Origin: Confluentibacter flavum
GTDB taxonomy: Bacteria; Bacteroidota; Bacteroidia; Flavobacteriales; Flavobacteriaceae
Direction: 5' to 3'
Assembly (NCBI RefSeq): GCF_002843175.1
Contig: NZ_PJEO01000051.1
Coordinates: 124,001 to 188,000, forward strand
Length of the DNA: 64,000 nt
The notes beneath the pieces are model-generated. The model had not been told where the DNA came from. It did no database searches and saw nothing but the letters and a program-made list of their open reading frames with translations. Of the stretch, positions 16,662 to 26,700 are shown one piece after another; the first letter of the stretch is position 1; each line of letters starts with the position of its first letter. Position numbers and translations under genes: made by a program.

Positions 16662-18239
16662 TTAGGTTTTATTTAAGTCAAAAATTTCGAGAGTTTTACC
16701 AGTTACTTTTTCAAAAAGTGCAGATTTACGTGTGGCTCCCCAAATCTCAAGTTCAGGATCACCTTCAGTAGTAATCAAAAATGAGATTTTATTTTTATTT
16801 TTTTTGATTTCTAAATTTTGAACGTTTTGAAAATGACTCCTATCTAATCCATCTGCGACACGCAGTAACGCAGACAATTTTTTTATTCTTTTGCGTAAGC
16901 CTTTGCGCAAAGATTTAAATTTTTTATGACGTTTTTTTGGTGTAGATCTTCTGTGATATCTTGCTACATGAGCCATTAAATTTACTTCATCCTCGTTAAA
17001 CCCTCTGAGATCTGAATTTCTAATAATATATAGGGCGTGTTTATGGTGCTTGCTGTGTGATATATAATAACCAATGTCATGTAAAAGAGAAGCATATTTT
17101 AACAATTCACGATCAGATTCCAATAAATTAAGGTCTTTTTTAAAAGCATCAAAAAGCTGAAGAGCCATGTTTGCTACATGGGTTGAATGTTGTTCAAACC
17201 AATTGCATTTACGCAGTAATTCATATATGCTCCGTTCGCACGGATCGGTAATATGAACTGCCAGTTGTGAGTTAGGTTTTTCCTTTTCCTTATTGATGTA
17301 ATCTATTATCATCCCATCGCGCAGCGCAGCTTCAGAGATTTTTATGTTTTCTATATTAAAATCATCTATCATCAAGTTAACCAACACCATGCCTGGGTTA
17401 ATAATATCAACCCTTTTTTCTTCCAGATACTTTTCTTTTAATCGTTGTTTTTTATTGAGTTCGATAAAATAGTTGTAAAAAGACTGAAAGTCTTTATGGG
17501 TATAAACAAATTCATTTAAAGTTATGGAAGCTGATTTTGAGTTACGATGAGCAATCATTGCAGCGATATTTTCCATGGTACCTGAGGAACCGATGATAGT
17601 TTTTACTGGATACTTTTCAAGAACGCCAGCAACTTCACTTAACTCTTCCCTAAAATGATTTTGTAACGCTTCTATTTCTTTTTGGATAATAGGATCTGAG
17701 TTTACAAATTGAGCTGCCATTCTTGCCACTCCTAATTTTAAGCTTTTAAAATAATGAAAGCCATTAATATTCCCCACTATAAATTCCACACTGCCACCTC
17801 CAATATCAACCATAAGTACCATTTCTTTATCTAGGGCGATACTGTGGCGTATGGCATATCCGATCATTTCTGCTTCTATTTTTCCTGAAATTGCACGCAC
17901 ATTTATACTTAATTCGTCAAGTGCCCTCTGTATAAAGTCTCCACCATTTTTGGCTTCCCTTATTGCACTGGTGGCACAGGCCAATATATGCTCTACATTT
18001 TGGCTGTCACATAAAAATTTTATCCGCCTTAGAGCATCAATTCCACGTTCCATGGCTTTTTCGCTTAAATGGTGATGCATACCTTTTTCAGCAAGTACCA
18101 CCATTTCTTTAAGTTTATCTATTGTACGGAAACTACCATCGGGATAAATATCCACTAAAACAGCATGAAAGGAATTTGTCCCAAGGTCTATTGCGGCAAT
18201 TCGTTTGGTTGGTTGTGTAATTTGATTAGGTTCAATCAT
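16662..18239 (-). CDS. ppx: Ppx/GppA family exopolyphosphatase with C-terminal HD domain
   Basis: The 525-residue protein is full length for the long Ppx/GppA type. The ASKHA phosphate loops are visible as AAIDLGTNSFHAVLVDI near the N-terminus, and as MVDIGGGSVEFIVG and IIGSSGTMENIAAM further on. The C-terminal half is an HD-type helical domain with YASLLHDIGYYISHSKHHKHA. The family hydrolyses polyphosphate and/or pppGpp, so it may interact with the stringent response enzyme at 60001-62220. Which substrate it prefers cannot be told from sequence. Confidence 0.93.
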   Translation of the reverse strand: MIEPNQITQPTKRIAAIDLGTNSFHAVLVDIYPDGSFRTIDKLKEMVVLAEKGMHHHLSEKAMERGIDALRRIKFLCDSQNVEHILACATSAIREAKNGGDFIQRALDELSINVRAISGKIEAEMIGYAIRHSIALDKEMVLMVDIGGGSVEFIVGNINGFHYFKSLKLGVARMAAQFVNSDPIIQKEIEALQNHFREELSEVAGVLEKYPVKTIIGSSGTMENIAAMIAHRNSKSASITLNEFVYTHKDFQSFYNYFIELNKKQRLKEKYLEEKRVDIINPGMVLVNLMIDDFNIENIKISEAALRDGMIIDYINKEKEKPNSQLAVHITDPCERSIYELLRKCNWFEQHSTHVANMALQLFDAFKKDLNLLESDRELLKYASLLHDIGYYISHSKHHKHALYIIRNSDLRGFNEDEVNLMAHVARYHRRSTPKKRHKKFKSLRKGLRKRIKKLSALLRVADGLDRSHFQNVQNLEIKKNKNKISFLITTEGDPELEIWGATRKSALFEKVTGKTLEIFDLNKT

Positions 18240-18324
18240 TTTATAATGTACTTAAATATTAAAAGATATTGATGCATTTTTCACACTTTCCTTTAAATAA
18301 AAAATAATTATCAAAACAAACGTA

Positions 18325-20328
18325 TTAAATGTTCAATTTTTCTAGTTTGGATTGATATACTTTTATGTCATCGCGCAGTTTTGCAGCAACAATAAAGTCT
18401 AAAGCTTTAGCAGCTTCTTCCATTAGTTTTCGTTTTTCACGGATTTTCTTTTCTAATTCTGGTTTACTTAAATAGTTACTTTCAGGTTCTGCTGCCCTAA
18501 GCGCTTCCAATTCATAACTATAAGTGCTCACCGAATTTTTGGATAAAGCATTATCCAGACTTTTATTTAATGCCGTAGGAACTAAATTATGTTTTGTATT
18601 GTAAGCAATTTGTTTTTCTCGCCTGTAATTGGTTTCGTCCATGGTTTTTTGCATGCTATTGGTCACTTTATCGGCATACATAATGGCTTTACCATTTAAG
18701 TTTCTAGCAGCTCTACCAACGGTTTGTGTTAAAGACCTCGCCGAACGTAAAAAACCTTCTTTATCGGCATCTAAAATGGCAACTAGGGATACTTCAGGTA
18801 AATCCAATCCTTCACGCAATAAGTTGACGCCAACCAGCACATCAAATAATCCCTTACGCAAATCTTGCATGATTTCAACACGTTCCAAAGTATCTACATC
18901 ACTATGGATATAACGACAGCGAATTTGAATCCTATCTAAATATTTAGTCAGTTCCTCAGCCATCCGTTTTGTTAGCGTTGTAACAAGCGTTCGCTCATCT
19001 TTTTCAACACGAATCTGGATTTCTTCAATTAAATCGTCAATTTGGTTCAAACTTGGACGAACCTCGATAACGGGATCTAAAAGGCCTGTCGGACGAATTA
19101 CTTGCTCTACATACACACCATCAGTTTTTTGAAGTTCGTAGTCGGCAGGAGTTGCACTCACATAAATAACTTGGTTTTGTAATGCTTCAAATTCTTCGAA
19201 TTTAAGCGGACGATTATCCATAGCTGCTGGTAATCTGAAACCATAGTCTACCAAATTTTCTTTTCTGCTTCTATCACCACCATACATGGCATGGACTTGG
19301 GAAATAGTCACATGGCTTTCATCAATCACCATTAAAAAATCATCTGGGAAATAATCCAACAAACAGAAAGGTCTGGTTCCCGGCAAACGACCATCTAAAT
19401 ATCTTGAATAGTTTTCAATACCAGAGCAATAGCCTAATTCCCGAATCATTTCCAAATCAAACTCCGTACGTTCTTTTAAACGTTTGGCCTCTAAATGTTT
19501 CCCTATGTCTTTAAAATAATCGTGTTGTTTAACTAAATCATCTTGAATTTCCTTGATAGCGCCCTGTAAGACATCGGGTGATGTCACAAACATATTAGCT
19601 GGATAAATATTTAAGCGGTCATATTTTTCAAGGACTTTGTTGTTTTGAATATTAAAAGATTCAATATCTTCAATCTCATCTCCAAAAAAGTGAATTCTAA
19701 ACGCATCATCAGCATAACTTGGAAAAATATCGACCGTATCTCCTTTTATTCTGAAATTACCATGGTTGAATTCACCCTCAGTTCTAGAATATAAACTTTG
19801 TACCAATCGGTGCAATAATTTTGTTCGGGAAATCACTTGATCACGTTCTAAAGAAATCACATTTTTTTGAAATTCCACCGGATTACCAATGCCATACAAA
19901 CAAGAAACCGAAGCGACTACCAACACGTCTCGTCTACCAGAAAGTAGGGAAGACGTGGTGCTTAATCGCATCTTTTCAATCTCTTCATTGATTGATAAAT
20001 CTTTTTCTATATAAACCCCAGACACAGGAATATAAGCTTCGGGCTGGTAATAATCATAATAAGACACAAAATATTCTACGGCATTATTGGGGAAGAATTG
20101 CTTGAATTCGGAATATAATTGGGCCGCCAAGGTTTTATTATGTGCCAAAACCAATGTGGGTTTTTGTACTTCTTGAATCACATTGGCCACCGTAAAGGTT
20201 TTTCCAGAGCCCGTTACGCCAAGTAGAGTTTGGTATTTTTCATGACTGTTTATACCATTAACAAGCTGTTTGATGGCTTGTGGCTGGTCTCCTGTAGGTT
20301 TAAATCCTGATTCGACTTTAAATTGCAT
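18325..20328 (-). CDS. uvrB: Excinuclease ABC subunit B
   Basis: UvrB is the helicase-like damage-verification subunit of nucleotide excision repair, acting with UvrA and UvrC. The 667 residues are standard. Walker A is GVTGSGKTFTVANV, the DNA-inserting beta-hairpin contains VSYYDYYQPEAYIP, the DEAD-like box is VIDESH, motif VI includes QTVGRAARN, and the C-terminal UVR motif is EKKIREKRKLMEEAAKALDF. It follows the secreted-protein gene at 20356 after only 27 bp, but a -7 box in that gap suggests its own promoter. Confidence 0.98.
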   Translation of the reverse strand: MQFKVESGFKPTGDQPQAIKQLVNGINSHEKYQTLLGVTGSGKTFTVANVIQEVQKPTLVLAHNKTLAAQLYSEFKQFFPNNAVEYFVSYYDYYQPEAYIPVSGVYIEKDLSINEEIEKMRLSTTSSLLSGRRDVLVVASVSCLYGIGNPVEFQKNVISLERDQVISRTKLLHRLVQSLYSRTEGEFNHGNFRIKGDTVDIFPSYADDAFRIHFFGDEIEDIESFNIQNNKVLEKYDRLNIYPANMFVTSPDVLQGAIKEIQDDLVKQHDYFKDIGKHLEAKRLKERTEFDLEMIRELGYCSGIENYSRYLDGRLPGTRPFCLLDYFPDDFLMVIDESHVTISQVHAMYGGDRSRKENLVDYGFRLPAAMDNRPLKFEEFEALQNQVIYVSATPADYELQKTDGVYVEQVIRPTGLLDPVIEVRPSLNQIDDLIEEIQIRVEKDERTLVTTLTKRMAEELTKYLDRIQIRCRYIHSDVDTLERVEIMQDLRKGLFDVLVGVNLLREGLDLPEVSLVAILDADKEGFLRSARSLTQTVGRAARNLNGKAIMYADKVTNSMQKTMDETNYRREKQIAYNTKHNLVPTALNKSLDNALSKNSVSTYSYELEALRAAEPESNYLSKPELEKKIREKRKLMEEAAKALDFIVAAKLRDDIKVYQSKLEKLNI

Positions 20329-20332
20329 GATG

Positions 20333-20340
20333 CAAAATTA
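20333..20340 (-). promoter_or_regulatory. -7 box for uvrB (TAATTTTG)
   Basis: TAATTTTG on the minus strand fits TAnnTTTG and lies 5 bp before the uvrB start, so the transcript would be almost leaderless. No -33 element is clear. Confidence 0.35.
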
Positions 20341-20355
20341 AGCAAAATAAGTGTG

Positions 20356-23300
20356 TTATCGTTTTAAAGCGAAGTGACCCATCACGGTTCTTCCATCTTG
20401 CAATGATAATTTGAACCAATAATCATCGGTGGTTAGGGCATAGCCGTTATAAGTACCGTCCCAGCCATTCTCATTGGGATTTAGCTGTTTTAACAGTTTA
20501 CCATAGCGGTCAAAAATATAGATATTGGTTTGTGATTGGATAAAAGCATTAATACCCTGTATATGCCAAGTATCATTGACACCATCATTATTAGGAGTAA
20601 AAAACTTTGGATAGCCAATAACAGAAATTGGTAAGGTAACTAAACCACATCCTTTTTTATCTTCAACGAATAGGGTGTAAATACCGCTTTTTAAATTCTC
20701 AAAAATGGGTTCATCTTGATATGGATATGAAATTAGTCCATTGGTTGATTCCAGTGCAAACCAATAATCGCCATTACCGAGACTGGAAGGATTTTTTATG
20801 GTAATGCTATTGTTTTCCGACAGATCCACAATGACAACGTCGGTTAGGGTTATGTCGGCGGTTTCCGACGCATTAACAAATACTTCTTTACTGTTAGAAC
20901 ATCCAGTACCATTGGTTTTTGTCAATGCAATGGAATAGGTTCCTGGAGTGGAAACCGTAAGGGTAGGGCTAGTTGCTATTTCAATACCATTAAGCATCCA
21001 AGAATACGTAAATGTCTCAAGAGGGTCAGCTTCCAAGGGGTCTAAAATAACGGTAAATAAAGGATCTGATGAACATACTATTTGAGGTGTTTCAATGTTG
21101 AATTCCGGTAATGGTTCCACATGTAATTTAATATGAGATCCCAAACCAATACAATCGTTATCTATTTTACTGTCCACCCTTACATAAATATCTTGATTAT
21201 AGGGATATCCTATGTTGCTATAATTGGAGATATCTGCAATAGGGTTGGTTTCGGAAAGGGCATCCGCTTCATTTCTATAATAATTAATGACCAGTTCCTG
21301 TCCGGAAGGGAACATGTCCAAAATCTCTCCATTTACAATGCTAAAATCAAAAGCGGCGATTCCGTTTTCCATAGCATCGCAGGCATAGTATTCCCTTAAA
21401 AACGTACCGGGTATTTGGGTGGTCGTAACCGTCAGATCCACCTGGGATGTTTTAAAACAGCCGCTACTGTTCTCTATTCTGGCCCAAAGGGTATCAAAAC
21501 TTACGGTTTCATTTTTATAGGCAGTAACATTGGCAATTGGAAAAGTTCCAGAGATGGCATCGGCCTCGGTTTCATGAAAAGTGACAATTTCATTAATGGC
21601 ATTGGGGGTTATCTCATCAATAATTTCATTCAGATTAAACAAACTAAAGCCATCAACATCATCATCACATTGTTTAAGGTCAACCTGTTCCAAAACTGTT
21701 GGCAAGGCAAACACCTTTATTTTAAATGAGGTTGTAGCCTTACATTCTGGATGGATTTTGTTTGAGATTTCTACATAAATAGTTTCATTACTTGCTGTGT
21801 TTTGATATTGACTAGGTAATATAATCTCGTTAGACAAATCGGCATCTTTAAAATATTTGATATCAAAATCATTTGGCAATTCCCCATTCAAAATTTCGGT
21901 TTCTTTTTGTGTTAAGTTAAATAGTACAAAACCATCACTATCTGTGCCAACACTTAAATTATCGCAAGAATTTAAATCAACAATTGTTTGACTTGGGTTT
22001 GGGATTGCGGTCAAATGAATATTAAAAACTACCGAATCTTCACATTCGGGATGGTTGATATTCCTGATGTTTATTTTAATATTGAATATCCCTACATTAT
22101 TGTTGGTCCGAATTTCTGCTATTGGAATGTCTCCAGGTGGAAATGGGAGCTCAAAATCTGGTTCTCCTTCTGTTTTTAGATAATATGTAAGTTTAAAAAT
22201 ATTTGGGTCTTGTCCATTTAAAACCGTTGGGGCATGTGTTGATAAATCGTAAAATACTTCTGTTTCTTTTTGTGCACAAAGTATTTGATCTGCCACTGGG
22301 TAAGCAATGGGTTTTTCATAAATAGTTAAGACCTTTGTAGCGGTAGTGGTTTTTAATCCCGAGGTTCCCGTAAGTGTAACTGTATAATCTCCGACATTGT
22401 TATAGGTATGTAAAGGCTTTTCATCTGTAGAAGTATAGCCGTCTCCAAAATCCCAAAGAAGACTATCGTAACTTTTGGAACTGTTAAATTGAAATTGGGT
22501 GGGTTCGCCGTAACATACATTTTCGGTTTCTATATTGACATAAAAGTAAGATTGGATAAATTGTGGAAGAGCATCACCTGCATTACCACCATTTAAATAA
22601 ATTCCTTGAGTTTCAAAATTACAGGCTGTTCCAATTATTTCTGGGAAATTTATTGTTGAAATATATCCTGTAGAAGCGCTTCCAGCAGCATAAATTTTTT
22701 GGTCAGGTGCTAACTGCATTTGATAAACCCACTGGCTTTCTATCGCACTACTTATGATAACTTTAGAGCTGGAAATATTTGTAGCTGTGAGATCAAATTG
22801 CCATAAATTGTATGTAAAATTGCTATTATAAAAACTTCCTGAAATATAAAGGACATTTCCTGATGGTGAAAATTCAGCTCCTAATAAACCAAAAGAAACA
22901 CCAAGATTAATTTTTAAAGGATCGGAAACTAAACCTGTCGTATTATCGAAATTGAATAAAGCAACAGACGTTTCATCACCCATTGTCACGAGCTTCTGTC
23001 CGTTAGGAGAAAATTTTAATACTCCGTACCAATATGATGTTAAAGGGTAGCCATAACTTGTTACTGGTGTTGTGATGACCCCTGATGATGTTACTAAAAT
23101 AGAATAGAATTCGGTATTGGCCCATCCATGTGTTAATACCCAAATGTCTTGACCATTCGCATGATGTACAGCACTTATTGTAGTATTTGCTGGTGACAAA
23201 TACACATTTTTTATGTTTGTTATGGCTCCAAAACCATTATCAAGAGACATGTCTATTTCAGAATATCTCAAACCAAATGTATGGTCTGAAGTAAATATAT

Positions 23301-23652
23301 AATAGATATTTAAGCTGTTGGGTTTAGGAATAGCAATAACAAATTGGCCAGAATATTCTAAATCTAATCCAGCTAATAAACCCATCCCATTTTGCATGAC
23401 TGTATGATTTCTGTTCCAAACAGTAATGCCATCACTATAGAACAAAAGGTTTCCATTACTATCAGACATGCATGCAGAACCAAGGGCTTGAGTTTGCCCA
23501 TCAGTTAAAACAACAGCCGAACTACTATTAAAATCTAGACCAGCGCCATTTCCAAAATACCAAATATTGGCCTCCTTTTGGGCAAAAGAATTTAAGGCAA
23601 GAAAGAGATTAAAAGCAATAAATATAGCAAGCCTTAATGTACCCATAAGCAA
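20356..23652 (-). CDS. Type IX secretion cargo: type B sorting (gliding-motility C-terminal) domain protein with PKD domain, paralogue A
   Basis: The 1098-residue protein has a signal peptide (ending LALNSFAQ) and an N-terminal beta-propeller-like region (EANIWYFGNGAGLDFNS, GNLLFYSDGITVWNRNH). A PKD domain follows at about 385-445 (LLWDFGDGYTSTDEKPLHTY). Then come four repeats of about 90-100 residues with a CDxxxDG start, Ig-like segments, and the type B C-terminal domain (FFTPNNDGVNDTW, FDRYGKLLKQL, GWDGTYNG, DDYWFKLSLQDGR, GHFALKR). It should be exported by the type IX system to the surface or medium. A second start two codons downstream is equally possible. It is a paralogue of the proteins at 23798 and 28825. 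Confidence 0.9.
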   Translation of the reverse strand: MLMGTLRLAIFIAFNLFLALNSFAQKEANIWYFGNGAGLDFNSSSAVVLTDGQTQALGSACMSDSNGNLLFYSDGITVWNRNHTVMQNGMGLLAGLDLEYSGQFVIAIPKPNSLNIYYIFTSDHTFGLRYSEIDMSLDNGFGAITNIKNVYLSPANTTISAVHHANGQDIWVLTHGWANTEFYSILVTSSGVITTPVTSYGYPLTSYWYGVLKFSPNGQKLVTMGDETSVALFNFDNTTGLVSDPLKINLGVSFGLLGAEFSPSGNVLYISGSFYNSNFTYNLWQFDLTATNISSSKVIISSAIESQWVYQMQLAPDQKIYAAGSASTGYISTINFPEIIGTACNFETQGIYLNGGNAGDALPQFIQSYFYVNIETENVCYGEPTQFQFNSSKSYDSLLWDFGDGYTSTDEKPLHTYNNVGDYTVTLTGTSGLKTTTATKVLTIYEKPIAYPVADQILCAQKETEVFYDLSTHAPTVLNGQDPNIFKLTYYLKTEGEPDFELPFPPGDIPIAEIRTNNNVGIFNIKINIRNINHPECEDSVVFNIHLTAIPNPSQTIVDLNSCDNLSVGTDSDGFVLFNLTQKETEILNGELPNDFDIKYFKDADLSNEIILPSQYQNTASNETIYVEISNKIHPECKATTSFKIKVFALPTVLEQVDLKQCDDDVDGFSLFNLNEIIDEITPNAINEIVTFHETEADAISGTFPIANVTAYKNETVSFDTLWARIENSSGCFKTSQVDLTVTTTQIPGTFLREYYACDAMENGIAAFDFSIVNGEILDMFPSGQELVINYYRNEADALSETNPIADISNYSNIGYPYNQDIYVRVDSKIDNDCIGLGSHIKLHVEPLPEFNIETPQIVCSSDPLFTVILDPLEADPLETFTYSWMLNGIEIATSPTLTVSTPGTYSIALTKTNGTGCSNSKEVFVNASETADITLTDVVIVDLSENNSITIKNPSSLGNGDYWFALESTNGLISYPYQDEPIFENLKSGIYTLFVEDKKGCGLVTLPISVIGYPKFFTPNNDGVNDTWHIQGINAFIQSQTNIYIFDRYGKLLKQLNPNENGWDGTYNGYALTTDDYWFKLSLQDGRTVMGHFALKR

Positions 23653-23797
23653 TCTATAATTAAAGAGTGATTATAAACAACTATGAAATGGGGCTACCTG
23701 ACTTATATAAGGTTACACTAATGTACGAATAATAATTATGTAAAGTGTTGTTTTTTAGGTTTTTGCAAAAAAAAAATTTAAATAATTTGTTAGAGAG

Positions 23798-26700
23798 CTA
23801 TCGTTTTAAAGCAAAGTGTCCTTTTATGGTAAATGCATTGCCTTGTTGAACAATGTTGGCAACAAACCAATAATCATCTGCAGGCATATTGTAACCATTG
23901 TACGTACCATCCCAGCCCTGGGATGTATGGGGCAAGGTTTTTAGAAGTTTGCCATATCTATCATGAATATAAACAACAGTGCCAGGTAATTGTGTAAAAT
24001 CAACAACATGCCATCTATCAAAATAACCATCGTTATTAGGGGTTACAAATTTAGGGATATCAAAAACGGTCACTTCTTGGGAAACATCCGTGCAGCCATT
24101 TAAATCCCTTACCGTTACCGTATGCGTACCCAGGGTTACATTATCAAATACATTGGATTCTTGTGGTTCGCCATTATCTAAAATGTAGACATAATCTCCA
24201 ATTCCTGAGACATCTACCGTAATGCTATTGGGATCTGCAAAATCAACAGTAGCTGTAAAGTTTATATCGGCTATTGCGGATTCAATAACTGAAAATGGCT
24301 TGGTAAATTCACAAGTCGGTGCATTGGTATAAGGTCTTGTTACGGTTACCCAATAATCATCACCAGCGTCTCCAAGGCCTAATTCTATTTGGGGTGTGGT
24401 TTCTCCAGTGGACCATAAATAGGTATCATTAGGGTTTCCTGTCTCTGCATCTATAATTAGTGGTAAATCATTTACACATAAAGGAATAACATCATTTACA
24501 GGTATGACAGGTAACGGATTTACAAAAACGGTAAATTGTGCAATATCATAACATGTAGTGTTGTTATTTTCCAACCTTGCGTATATCATATCACCATTAG
24601 CTGCTGGGTGTGAATTATTCACAGCATTTGTTCCTGCTTCGGCATTTGTTAAATCGGTGTAATAAGTTACTGAATATATTGTTGGATTTTGCCCCCCTAA
24701 TACATCATCATTGTTTTGTGATAAATCAAATTCAAAAATGCCATCATAATCATCATCACATTCTGTTAAATCCAGTGGTGTATTGGCAATAGGGTTTGGG
24801 TTGATTTGCAAGTTGAAAGATGTTGTAATATAACAACTGGAATTTATATTTGTAAGCCTGACGTAAATAGTATGGTTTGTTGATGTGTAATTGAATGTAT
24901 TTCCGATGGGGGCAGCGTTATTATCAGCATCAGCGGGTGAATTATGATACGAAATATTTACCGAACTGAGATTATTCAGAAGCATGCCGTTTACTTGTAA
25001 TAAATCAAAAGTATCGGTGTCGTTATCGCAAATTTCAATGGTTCCTATTGTATTGAAAGCCGGTGGAGATTCAACCACAAGTTCTAAAGGGATTACCGAA
25101 AAACATTCGGTAATGGTATTGGTTACTTTAATATAAACCGTTTTAGTATTTGAAATATAGTTTGTTGGATTGTTGATTGACAAACTATTATCTAAAGCAT
25201 CATCTTGATTGATATCATCAAAATTTTCAAAGTAATGTACCTCAATACCTGTTTGAATCCTGTCTAAATTTTGGTAATCGGCATTATCAAGGTTAAATGC
25301 TGTCACTCCATCAAAACGATTCAAATCGGTGTCGCATACGACAAGTGGATTGGCTTCCGTTAGGTTTGGTAAAGGGATAATATTAATTGATAAGTCATCT
25401 ATTACGACACATTGGGTATCCGTACCTTGTATTCTAATAAACAAATTTTGTGGATTTGTAGCATTCGTATATTGTAACGGTAACGGATTAGACCCAACTT
25501 GAGCTTCATTAAAAGTTAGATGAAACGTAACATCTAGGTTATTTGGGTTTGGAGAGCCTTGCCGAATCTCTGCAATTTTTTCACTCAAATCAAATACATG
25601 TCTTTCATCATTACTTTCATCATCACATAGAAAATAATTTTCAAAGGCAGTATTATAAACAGGGTTAGAAGAAACCCTAATGGTAAATGAATCTGTAGCA
25701 AAGCAATTAGGATCTGTTATATTTTCCACACGAACATAGATAGGTTGCGTACTTGAGGTATTAGTGTATGGGGCATTTTTATCGATAGCATTTGCGGTAA
25801 TTCCATTTTCAGCATCTGTTTGATTTTCAAAGTAATAAACGACTTTGTTTAATTGGCCATTCAAAATCTCATCATCCTTATCCGAAAACAAAAAAGTTTC
25901 AATACCATCATTATCATCTTCACAAATTTGCATTATTTCTATATCGGGAATAATAGGCAACGTATTAATAATGATCTCAAGTGGTACAATTTTATAGCAT
26001 TCAGCATTTTCTACTCTTACATAAATGGTTTGTGTCATAGTATTGTATGAAGCTCTATCAGCAATGGGAATCGTATTGGTGTTTGCTTCTGCATCATCAA
26101 GAGATGTAAAGAAATTTATATTGAATAAGGTTGGATCGGACACGGCATCATTAGAAATAGCATTGAGATCTATTATAGAAAATCCATCTTGGTCCGTATC
26201 ACAAATAATTATAGGATCGAGCGTTTCAGTATCTGGGGCTTGAATAATCTGGATATCGAAATTTGATACTGTTGAGCATCCGGTATCTATATTTTCAATT
26301 CTAACATAAATAGTCTCTGTTCCTGAAACTGTATAAAAGGGTGGGAGTTGGTTAAAATTGTTTTCAGCATCTGTTTGGGATGGGAAATAACTAGGTGTGA
26401 AATCGGTGTTACCATTGGTTACAATATCATCAAAAAAAGATAGGTCTACACTAATGGTACCATCCGTAACATCATCATCATTGTCACAATAAGTTAATGG
26501 TGCAGCAGGGTTAAATAACAGAATTGGGTTGACTATTAACCTAATTTCCGAAACCTCATCACAAATACCGTTGCTTATTCTTATATATACTGTTTTTGGA
26601 CTTGTATTGCTAACGGGATAGGATACGTTTTTTGGAATGGGGTTAATATCATTATCCCTATCAGCTTCAGTGTCATAAAATGTCACAGAAACATTAGGGA